The notes beneath the pieces are model-generated. The model did not search any database and had not been told where the DNA came from. It worked only from the letters and a program-made list of their open reading frames with translations. The position numbers were made by a program, and so were the translations under genes. 64,000 bases of DNA from Ficedula albicollis (lineage: Eukaryota; Chordata; Aves; Passeriformes; Muscicapidae), in assembly GCF_000247815.1 (NCBI RefSeq), contig NC_021673.1, positions 47,428,069-47,492,068 of the forward strand, read 5' to 3'. Below, in pieces: positions 12,880-56,615 of the stretch; within the stretch, counting starts at the first letter, position 1, and each line of letters opens with the position of its first letter.

Positions 12880-14245
12880 TGCTGTGGCACACCTGCCTTT
12901 CACACTCTGTGCCCATGCCAAGTGCTTGTAGGTGCCTTTTAAGAAACTTTCTGTGCATGAATGTAACACATTGACCCAGGCTTCATCACTGGGAAGTACC
13001 CCTGGAGTCAGTACCTGCGGGCAGGGAAGGGCTATGACCAGATACAGCAGATATCCCTTTCCCCCATCCTGTGAGTGCCTGTGCCACTGGGAGAAGCTGG
13101 GAAGGAGTTTACATCTCTCATCATCGCAAAGCATTTCTGCGTTCATTTTTCATTTCCATTTCTGTGTCCTTCTGCTCACTGGCTGCAGTAGCCCTGGCTG
13201 TACTTACTGAAGCTGACTGGGCAGCCATCTTCCTGTCACAAGCCCAGAGAGAGCTTGGAACTGCTCACCCGCCCTTTTCCTAAGGAGAAGCAAAGCTTTC
13301 CTGAGCAATAAAATCCTTACCCTGCTTTCTTCCAGGGCAGCTGGAATTTGATGTGGCAATATGCATCTGCAACACACTCAGACGTGACAGGAGACAGGAA
13401 GAAACTGTCCCCATGTGCAAATACATGGCAAAGAGTCCTGTGAAGGCAGGAATGCCCTACAGCCCTGGTAGAGGGATGACTGGGCTGCAGCTCTGCCGGC
13501 ACCAACTCTCCTCCCCAAGCAGCAGGTCTGCGGAGCATGGCCAGGCAGGGACTCAGGCACACACACCTAGGCTTTGGCTTTCTGGATCTGGAAAGCAGAT
13601 CCAGAGCCTGGCTAACGATATTGAATGGTACTAGTTATTTTATGTTTTCTTCAAAGCTTGGCTCCAGGAGAGAGTATTTTAGGATTTGTGCTGGTGTAAC
13701 TAACCTTAGCCTCCTGTGAACACAGCCCTCTTTTCTTCTGTGCTGTTAAGTATTTATAAAGAATGAAGACCAGTAGCAGAACGAAGCCACTGGCCTGTTG
13801 TGATTTCAGTGATTAAAGAGAGTATCCTAAGCAACGCTCAGAGTCAAGTCTTTCCTAAACTTACAACGATTGTCACAGTGGGGGGAGTTATGCTGTGAAA
13901 TAATGGTTTCCCAACCTCTTCCTTACTCCTGTACCCCACCTCAGTGGCTGAGAGTGGGGAGAACCACCTCAGTGGGGTTCACTGGGAATTTCCAGTCCTT
14001 GCAGGCAGCTGGTATTTGCTGCAGCTCCATCAGAGGCTGTCCTGCTCTGGCATCCTTCTGGGGAGGCCCAGATCCCAGACTGAGGAGCTGGGGAGGGATG
14101 TGCCACATGCGGGAGCAGGTTCTGACCCCAGCATGGGAGTCTCCTTTGCAGCACTGGGGAGGATGGTTTCCTTAGAGGGTTTTGACTAATGTTCCTATGG
14201 CTCTGGGAGTCAGGCAGCCCCATGGTGTTAGCTACTAGATGCTTC
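12880..14245. other. Intergenic, no feature recognised
   Basis: About 1.4 kb of ordinary intergenic sequence between the 608-bp repeat pair and the 65-bp repeat pair. Open frames here are short and resemble nothing I know. Confidence 0.5.
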
Positions 14246-14368
14246 ACTGGATGTTGGCCAAGCAGCACCGCAGCAGCTTAGAGCTATTAGCTAAAATGAA
14301 GCACCCGAAGACTGGATGTTGGCCAAGCAGCACCACAGCAGCTTAGAGCTATTAGCTAAAATGAAGCA
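14246..14368. repeat. 65-bp tandem duplication
   Basis: Two head-to-tail copies with offset 65 (14246-14310 and 14311-14368). Each begins ACTGGATGTTGGCCAAGC and ends in AAAATGAAGCA; one G/A difference (CACCGCAG against CACCACAG) is visible, and the second copy lacks the last few bases. Confidence 0.9.
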
Positions 14369-14746
14369 AATAAATAGGAATAACTAATTCTAGTCCCCGC
14401 TCTTTGGGGCAAGAAGCTGTCCAAACCAGGGGCATGGCAACCAGAGAGCTGAATCCGGTGGGGAACTGGCCAGAAGGTGTCCCAGGTTTGTTCCTCACCA
14501 AACCCCATGGCCTGCAGGGTCAGCAAGGGTGGTCAGGTGGCCAGCAACTGTCCCCATGTTGGGGGGCTGCCAAGAGCAGGAAGCCCTGTTAACACCACCC
14601 AACCCTGTGAGGTCTGGAGACCACCACATTGGGGGCAAGAAGGTGGCAGCAGTGGGCCTGTGCAGAAGCGTGAGGGTGCTGTGGGCACCACCCTCGGCTT
14701 GAAGTACAAGAGAAAAAAAAAAAAAAACGAAAATTTGAAAAAACGT

Positions 14747-14751
14747 AAAAA
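14747..14751 (-). terminator. RNA polymerase III terminator of tRNA-Arg
   Basis: Five A residues on the + strand read as TTTTT on the - strand, starting 9 bases beyond the tRNA 3' end. A longer T-rich stretch (14712-14742 as read on the - strand) follows as backup. Oligo-T just past the gene is the standard polymerase III stop signal. Confidence 0.75.
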
Positions 14752-14759
14752 TGAGCAGC

Positions 14760-14832
14760 CGAGCCAGCCAGGAGTCGAACCTAGAATCTTCTGATCCGTA
14801 GTCAGACGCGTTATCCATTGCGCCACTGGCCC
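14760..14832 (-). tRNA. tRNA-Arg (anticodon ACG)
   Basis: The - strand gives a 73-base tRNA starting GGGCCAGTGGCG and ending in GGCTGGCTCG. The D-arm/A-box region (TGGCGCAATGG), the T-arm/B-box (GGTTCGACTCC) and a 7-base anticodon loop CTACGGA within the TCTGA/TCAGA stem are all present, giving anticodon ACG. The acceptor stem pairs GGGCCAG with CTGGCTC, one wobble. It matches the eukaryotic tRNA-Arg-ACG sequence I know almost exactly; the T stem has one G-U wobble. It is not intron-containing. Its 5' end is 105 bp from the SACM1L start codon and points away from that gene. An oligo-T terminator follows. It looks functional. Confidence 0.97.
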
Positions 14833-14937
14833 TGCCTGGCTAGGGTACGCTGCCTCCGCACACTTAACCATAATGCTCTCGCTCTCCCTCAGCCAACGGA
14901 GCGGAGCCGGTCGGCCGGGGACAGCCCGAGGGAACGG
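14833..14937. promoter_or_regulatory. Divergent promoter interval between tRNA-Arg and SACM1L
   Basis: Only 105 bp separate the tRNA 5' end from the SACM1L ATG, so this interval must hold the SACM1L core promoter and 5'UTR as well as upstream tRNA sequence. From about 14880 it becomes rich in GC and CpG (GGAGCGGAGCCGGTCGGCCGG), and this CpG-rich zone continues past exon 1 to about 15500, apart from the G block. No TATA box is evident. CpG-island, TATA-less promoters are usual for housekeeping genes; the boundaries are inferred. Confidence 0.6.
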
Positions 14938-47950
<33,013 letters not shown>

Positions 47951-48124
47951 AAAATTCATTTTTAATTAAGGAAGGCAGGCTGGTGGTTGTAAAACCTTGC
48001 ACGAGCTTTCACAGACCAAGCCCCCTCATTTCTATCCACATCTCCTTCCCACCATGCCCATCCTTCTTTTTCCCCCCATCCCTGTTTTCCCTCCTCCATC
48101 CTCACCTTTCCCCCGTCTCCTTTT

Positions 48125-49763
<1,639 letters not shown>

Positions 49764-49870
49764 CGGGAGCGGGAGCGGGAGCGGCCCGGGATGGGCCCGG
49801 CCCGGGATGGGATGGGCTGTGCCGCGCTCCCGTCCCGGGGCCTGCGCGGGCCGCTCGGCAAAGCCTCCCT
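49764..49870 (+). promoter_or_regulatory. SNRPD1: CpG-rich remnant, probable SNRPD1 promoter flank
   Basis: Just right of the G run, about 100 bases are very GC- and CpG-rich (CCGCGCTCCCGTCCCGG, GCGCGGGCCGCTCGG), then composition returns to normal. This looks like the edge of a CpG island. I searched 49764-50185 for an ATGAAGCT start of Sm D1 and did not find it. Confidence 0.5.
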
Positions 49871-50185
49871 CCCCCTTTTTGGAGAGAAACCCCCCGACTG
49901 GGTTAGCGTACATTAGCAATCCCTTCCCGGGATTGTAAGGATTTTTAAAATGGTTCCTTCTTAGTACGGTAATGGCCGTTTCGCCTGGAAGTAGATGTGT
50001 ATCCGGCAGTGTTTGCCTCAAGCGTTCCGGCTCCCGGTGGCTGGGCACGACATGCACTGTGTCTCTGAACATCCTCAGCACAATCCGTGAGCGCTGTCTG
50101 GGAGCTCAGGATGCGGAACTGCACGTACGGCTTTATGTGGAAGTGAACGGGTTTGGGTTTTTTTAAATGCGTTTTTAATTCCCAG

Positions 50186-53100
50186 GTTTCTGATGAAGCT
50201 GAGCCATGAGACTGTGACCATTGAGCTGAAAAATGGGACGCAGGTGCATGGAACGATCACAGGTACGGCACGATACAGCAAAATATTCCCCGTTGCCTTT
50301 CGGCAGACAATTGGCATCCGCGGCTTGAATGAGGTTTTTGTCCTGTGCTCCCTCTTGCGGGGACCGGCACAGGAAAATGAAGGAGATGGGCTTTGTAATT
50401 CATATCTTTGTGTGCAAGCGCGAGGTGTGTTTGTGTTAAAGAGTGTCTGGATATTGTCGGGGTTGCTGGGAACAGTGGGGATCTGTGACTAGCTAGCTCT
50501 CGATTGGCAACCACGAAAGTACTTGGCAATTTCAGTGGGTCACGGATTGTCTTTGATGTGTAGTAGTGGGCGAGTCCATGTGTGGTCAGAGATTTCTTTG
50601 CTTTAAAGGTTCTGCTGGGAGCTGTAAATTTGCTGTAGCACTGGGAACCTCTGAGCCCAGCTGCAGCTTTGCCTGCAGACAGGCTCGGGGAGAAGGAAGC
50701 AAACTCTTCCAAACCTTGCTTAGTAGTCTCAGAATTTTAGCAGCACAGTCGCAGAGTCACAAAATGGTTTGGGTTGGAAGGGACATTAAAGGCCGTCCAG
50801 TTCTAACCCTCCGCCATGTGCAGGAACACCTTCCACTAGACCAGGTTGCTCAAAGCCCCATCCAGCCTGGCCAAGAACACTGCCAGGGATAGGGCATCCA
50901 CAGATTCTCTGGGAAACCTGTTCCAGCTGATGCGGTCTTAAACTGGTTAAATTTTGCATGTAGGTGGTTCTAATCTAAAATATAAAGTTAATTATTTCTG
51001 TTGTGCATGTATGTTGTTAAGGCAAATCTAGATGGAAATGCATATTTGCATATGTTCGATTTCACGGGAGGCAGGTTTGAAAACGCAGAGCTGGGTGTGG
51101 GATCAGGGCAAAGAGGAATCCTGGCCGAGAGAATCTTCTCCCCTGCAGCTGCCAGAGGTCTGTCCTGTCAGTTCATGGGAGTTCCTGATTACCAGGTGCT
51201 TCTTTGTACCACTGAGCTGAAAATTGCAGGAAATTCTGTAGGGTTTGTTATGTGGTTCTCAGGTATTAAAGCATGTGCAAGCTGTTTCATTTGCTTTAAT
51301 AACCTCAGTGGGGGACATTGCTCGGAGGGCGTTCCTGTGAGCTGTACTTAGAGACAGTCTGCAGGTATGATGTTGGTGGAGCATGTTGTGTTTAACGAGG
51401 CAAACCCTCGCGGCTGAGCTGAGGAAGCTGCTGCATCTCCCTTCCTAAACTTACCTCCCGCGGCTTTCAGAAGCTCTTCTGCCCAGGCGCTCTTGGAAAA
51501 AAAAAAAGGATACAACTCTTATTAAGGTTGAATTTTATTCCAGAGGATTGCTGAGATGCTTTTTTGGCCAGCAGCAATCTGTGGGGATTTGGCAGAGTTT
51601 AAAACTGGCATTATTTTGCAGCCAGGTCCATCAGCTTTGATTAGAGCTGAGTGAGCCACCTCGGTGCCCGATTGCAGCACGCTCTGCTGAACCCAGCCAG
51701 ATGGGAAGCAAACACACTGCTGGGCTCCTGACCTTGCTGCTCTTTCAGGCTTAATTGTCGAGCAAAGCCTCTCTTATTTTCTGCTAAGAATCTGTAAAAA
51801 CATGGCACAATCTCTTCTTCCTCCCGGCACCAGGGCAGGAGCAGGGATAAAGGGACAGGTTTTGTGTAATGCCCCTCACACCAAACAAGGGAGTGGCTTG
51901 GGTGTAAAATCTAGAGGGAGGGGGAGAGGACAGAAAAATAATATCACTGTCATTTTGTTCTTCATAGCTGGAGATCAGATCCCACCTAAAACTCTGGATA
52001 TGCAAAATAAAAACTTCCAATTTTTTTTTATTGCTTCTTACGGCTGTTACACAGTTCATGCATCCACGTGGGATGTTTTGTCCAGTTTGGGATTATGCGT
52101 AGTGTGCACAGTACTGATTCCATACAATTCTTATGTTCTGGCTGTTCTCAGAGTTTGTTACCACAGTGGTTGCTCCTTGCAGTTGGATATTTTATGTACT
52201 TTCATAGAAAATTCACTCTAGTGTTGAATGTATTTTATCTGAAGATGTATGTTGCTTTTGTGGTTGGATTTTCCTAAGGCTTATAGAAAAATGAAATTAT
52301 CCAGGTTATTTTTCCTCCTCCAAGGTTTGTTTTTTACTTCTTTTTAAAGGATTAAAAACTAGTACTAGCCTTCTGTAATAAGCAGTAGTTTATTTGTTTG
52401 GTTTTTTTAAACCATTTACAAAGCAGCTATTGCCAGGACCTGGATAAAGATCTCTAACCATGAGGAGCTAAAGGCCCCTCATGGTAACTGGCAGAATTCA
52501 AGACAGAAAAGAGATGTAGTTTCATTCTGTGACAGACTGAAGTAGTAATTCATGAGTGGTAGAAGCAGGTGTTGATAAACATGATAAATCTCATTTCATG
52601 TGCATATTTAAAAACAGGCAACAGAGACCTCATCCCTGAAATCAGGCTTGTGTTGTTTCAGGAGTGGATGTCAGTATGAACACACATCTCAAAGCAGTGA
52701 AAATGACACTGAAGAACAGAGAGCCCGTACAGCTGGAGACACTGAGCATTCGAGGGAACAACATCCGCTACTTCATTCTGCCGGATAGTTTGCCTCTGGA
52801 TACTTTGCTAGTGGATGTTGAACCAAAAGTCAAATCCAAGAAAAGAGAAGCAGGTGAGTTTGTGCTTTCTTAGTCTGTTCTGTGTTTGTGTGCATTTTAG
52901 TAGTGTGAGTCTGAAGGTCTCTCATTTGAGTGTCTGCACATCTGCATTTGGCATCAAATTCTCTCATTGGTGAGGGATTGACACGGCACTGGCTCAGTCT
53001 GCCTTGCCCACTTCCTTAGCATCTGCTGAGCTTCATTCACATGTTGCCACTTTTCATGCATCTATTTTTAAAAATGTAAATGTCTATCAGCTTGAATAAG

Positions 53101-55197
53101 TCTTAACCTGAGTCTTACAGTTGGCACCCAATGAGATTTACACTTCCTCTTCTTCAGATGTCTGCTTCCCCAGTTTGTAATAAGTACAGGACAGTATCTC
53201 AAGTGGTGTTCAATGGTTCACTGAAATTTGGTGGGGGATAAAAATGGTATCCATGAATTTGAGAGACTTGAGAACCCGAGGGAATCATGGCTGTATTCCA
53301 GTGAGCACATCTCCGGCTTTGGCTCCCAGTAGTGTTCCAGTCTCTGATCTTCTGCTCTGCCTGGAACTTTTTTTTTCAAAGTGCTGCTCCTTTTCCTTAG
53401 AAGCGTAACAGTATAGACGATAACTCAAGTTTAATCCACACTGTTAAAGATGTCTCCAGCAAACCCCAGGAAATCAGCAGCAGTAGTATATATTTTGCCC
53501 ACTAGTTAAATCTGTGTGTTTTTAAAACAGTGAGCTGTCAGTGAAAGCTAATTCTGCTCTAAAATCATGTTGTACCATTTCTCTTGTAATTACTGTTGAA
53601 GTATGTGGGTATGCAGGATGTTCTGCATTGGTGAAGAACCTCAGCTGTGCAGCACCAAGTGTCAGCGCTGCAGCTGCTGCCTTGATAGGAAATAAGGATA
53701 AAGCTCCCAAAGGGGCTTTGCTCCTCCAAGTTCATTAAAGACAATCCAACCACACAGAGAAATTAGTATGGCTGCATTGCTTTTTTCCTGAACTTCCTAA
53801 CATGGTGTGAACAAGAACATCCCTACTTGGTATCAGCTTTGGGGAAAGCTGCCATGATAGCTCCAGTTTCCTCCATTCAATGCTCCTCGCATCCACAGTG
53901 TGCAGAAGTGGTCTCAGACCAAAGCTCTGCTGTGCTTTGCCTTAATCCATAAATGCCCTTGGGCTTCAGAAGTGTAAAACCCTTGATCTGTCCTTGGCAA
54001 GTGGTCAGAAAAAAGGACAGGATGCTGGCTGGGGTGTGTGTGCCACGTGTGCCTTGGGTCCAAGCACGCTGGTGCTTGGTGAGCACAGCTACCTGCTGAT
54101 GCTGTCATCCTCCAGCTGGGGTTGATACTTCCATGGATTTTACAGGGTCAATGCATTTACCAGCAATATAATGGCACCTTGACTATGTCAAATTTGTCCT
54201 GTGTCTCTGCTCCTTCTGTCCTTTCTGCATTTCTAACCTACATCCCAGAATAATTGCCACAGCCTGCTCCTTGAGTGTGGGTGCTAGTGGGTGTCTCTTA
54301 GAGGGCCACCTGCTTCTGCAGAATTTTCAGTATCTTTTTGAGCCCTGCACTCACAAACACATTTGGAATGAAACAATAATCTAAAGTTTGCAGAGTGTCC
54401 TTGCAACCTGGTGGGTCACATTTCTTGGGGAGAGAGAGATGCAAAGGCACGTTATCACCTTATGGATCATACGACATTCAGCAGTTGCTTGTGGCCTGCA
54501 CTATCCTATGATTGTCTTCCCTTTACAATTAAATAGCAGTAATTAAAACTGGGAGTACACAGTCAAGACCTTTGCCTTAGAATCACGTCTGCAGTTGGCA
54601 GAGGCATCACTGAGACCAGTAGGAGCTGTTGGATGCTGGGATCCTTTCAAAGTGCTGACCTTCCACATGGTGCCTGAGACAGGATGGGTTTGGGAATCTC
54701 ACAGCATGTCAAAATTTGCATTTCTCTCTAAAAAACTAGACTCTGTGTGTATAGAAAAAAGAGAAATCCTGGTTTCCTGCCAGATTACTCCGTCATTTGG
54801 GAGCAGCCAACTTTTTTATTCTCTTGTTTTCTGTAGTGAAGCCAAGTACAGGCAGTAGTTTTTGGAACTTGTGTACTGGAAGAACTGAGAGGAAAGATGG
54901 AGTACAGGCAGTAGTCTTTGGAAATTGTGTACTGGAAGAACTGAGAGGAAAGATGGAAATATTTCCTGAGACTTAGTGAATATTAACAAACTTAATACCT
55001 AACTTAGTGTCTTATCACAGGGAAGCAGTGTGGTGATTATGCTCAATACAGAATGTTTTAATCAAAATGGAAGTATTCCTGGGTCTCACTAGATTTACCC
55101 TTTTTCTTTTACCTGCCAAGTTGCTGGACGAGGCCGTGGAAGAGGCCGTGGCAGAGGCCGAGGTCGTGGAAGAGGAAGAGGAGGCCCAAGACGATAA
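50186..55197 (+). CDS. SNRPD1: SNRPD1, small nuclear ribonucleoprotein Sm D1 (exons 2-4, first exon missing)
   Basis: Sm D1 is a core subunit of the seven-membered Sm ring on U1, U2, U4 and U5 snRNAs of the spliceosome. Exons: 50186-50262, 52662-52853, 55121-55197 (TAA at 55195-55197). They encode [19 protein letters not shown] (Sm1 strand region), then [13 protein letters not shown], the Sm2 core [15 protein letters not shown], and a tail of nine RG repeats ending GGPRR, the substrate of symmetric arginine methylation and SMN binding. Adding the 14 coding bases of a standard first exon gives 119 residues, exactly the human length, with no stop or frameshift. It is not a retrocopy because it keeps introns. 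The upstream gap hides exon 1. AATAAA follows 81 bases after the stop. It converges on SLC6A20. Confidence 0.95.
50745..50924 (-). mobile_element. CR1 LINE 3' end fragment
   Basis: Reverse complement of a CR1 tail. On the + strand it reads GAGTCACAAAATGGTTTGGG, TTGGAAGGGAC, CTTCCACTAGACCAGGTTGC, AGCCCCATCCAGCCTGGCC and TTCTCTGGGAAACCTGTTCC, a very common avian CR1 pattern. It lies in SNRPD1 intron 2 and is truncated at its 5' end. Confidence 0.9.
52457..52485. repeat. Short hairpin in SNRPD1 intron 2
   Basis: ACCATGAGG and CCTCATGGT form a 9-bp perfect stem around 11 bases, about 180 bases before exon 3. No snoRNA box C/D or H/ACA elements are evident beside it. Confidence 0.5.
52854..55120 (+). 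other. SNRPD1: SNRPD1 intron 3
   Basis: Intron with a GTGAGT donor and a CTGCCAAG acceptor after a good pyrimidine tract. Besides the 56-bp tandem repeat near its end I see no gene, RNA or transposon tail in it. Confidence 0.8.
54846..54957. repeat. 56-bp tandem duplication
   Basis: Two copies, 54846-54901 and 54902-54957, each starting GTACAGGCAGTAGT and ending GAGAGGAAAGATGGA. Two or three base differences are visible (TTTTTGGAACTTG against TCTTTGGAAATTG). Confidence 0.92.
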
Positions 55198-55277
55198 CTT
55201 CTCATCGTACAACCCTTACCAAATTCTGGCAATTTCGGCTATTTTTTGTACAGGTCTTGTTTATGGTATCCATTTTT

Positions 55278-55283
55278 AATAAA
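55278..55283 (+). terminator. SNRPD1: SNRPD1 polyadenylation signal
   Basis: AATAAA 81 bases after the SNRPD1 stop codon, followed by the GT-rich sequence GTGAAAGGGTGTCTC expected downstream of a cleavage site. It gives a short 3'UTR, as known for Sm protein mRNAs. Confidence 0.8.
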
Positions 55284-55952
55284 CTGAAATGTGAAAGGGT
55301 GTCTCTCCTTTGTTAGCAAAGCCTGGGGGAGGAGGCAGATGTGTCCTGTTTCTAGGGGTGTTTGCAGACTACACGGATCTTGGTTGTCACTGTCGAGATT
55401 TTGCCCACCCCAGGGGGCTGTACAATTCTTCTTGCTTTTTGCCTCAGAACAAGAGACTTGTGTTGTGCTTTAACAATGTTTGAAATTAATCCCTCTTTTC
55501 TAAGGCACTTGCCTTCTTCTAATGGTTCCATAGTTAAGACGCTTTATTAAGAACCCCTGTCCCGTGAGTGTCTCTAATATTGTTCTTCAGAGTGACCTTT
55601 TTTAAAGTTCATAGATATAATTTTAATGTTTTCTATTACATGAAGCTTGCAATTTAAACATGTTGCTTTCTTTAGAAAACATTTACACAAGGAAATTAAC
55701 CAGGTCCATGGAACTGCTGGATTGTTACATCTGATGATTAAAGAATACCTGGATATGAACTTTGTCAAAGCTAATTATATGGCATAGTTTTGTTTGGGTG
55801 GGGCTCGTAAAGCAGCTTTATCACAGATACCTTCTAGGGTACTTCAAGTACATCCCTAGAAAATACAAAGTGCAGCATGGTGCACACAGTTGCATACTAG
55901 AATTGGAAGCTTACTTCTGGAGGTGGGAAAATTGTGCAGCTCACAGATGTGT

Positions 55953-55993
55953 GCATATATATATAGATATATGCATATATAAATATATATATT
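55953..55993. repeat. AT-rich microsatellite
   Basis: Interrupted TA repeats (TGCATATATATATAGATATA and onward to TATATATATT) between SNRPD1 and SLC6A20. Confidence 0.8.
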
Positions 55994-56144
55994 CACCTCT
56001 TCACTGGATATAGGTATAAAAGTCATGTTGGCCTCATTTATCTCCCAGTGCCATCCTGCTTATTACTCCCATGTAGGAAAGCAATTGTCACATTCTCATT
56101 GCCAGACTTCAGCAGTTTCACCTGTTGATGAAATACAGTTGTCG

Positions 56145-56244
56145 TTTCAAACAACGAGTACGCCTAAGTGTCTTGAATGGTCTGGGGGTATTTATTTCAA
56201 ACAATGAGTAAGCCTAAGTGTCTTGAATGGTCTGGGGGTATTTG
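56145..56244. repeat. 50-bp tandem duplication
   Basis: Two copies, 56145-56194 and 56195-56244, each starting TTTCAAACAA and ending GGTCTGGGGGTATTT, with two internal differences. It is downstream of the SLC6A20 stop. The join of the copies forms TTTATT at 56191-56196, which is AATAAA on the - strand. Confidence 0.92.
56191..56196 (-). terminator. SLC6A20: Candidate SLC6A20 polyadenylation signal
   Basis: AATAAA on the - strand, 420 bases after the SLC6A20 stop and formed at the join of the 50-bp tandem copies. Another AATAAA on this strand is at 55543-55548. Which one is used is unknown. Confidence 0.4.
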
Positions 56245-56615
56245 CTGGTATGTTGTTGTGGGAACATGCTTGGTTGTTCATGTTTCCACACAGGCAGTGC
56301 TACAACAGTGGAAAAGAATCACCTAATATTGTGTAATGGGCTGATGTGCTGGCTAATTTGTGCTAGCTGGCATTTTGTGAGCTGCTCCCCTCCTCACCTC
56401 TTTTACAGAGGCCACTTTAAAGCTTCATGTTGTTGCAGAAGAGCTTTTTTCCCCAAAACCATTGTGGAACCTCCCAAGAGCACTTTTTGGTCAATATAGC
56501 ACCCACCAGTCTCAACTCTATAATAGCTGCTACAAATAATGGTTGCTGCTGTCTTCCAGAAGTGCCCAGTCACTGGTGACGGGGGTAAGGTCTTTCCAAA
56601 TCCAGCTGTCAGCTT

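Noticed and set aside
52457..52485. Intronic snoRNA or microRNA in SNRPD1 intron 2
   Set aside because: Only a 9-bp stem is present, without C/D or H/ACA boxes and too short for a microRNA precursor.
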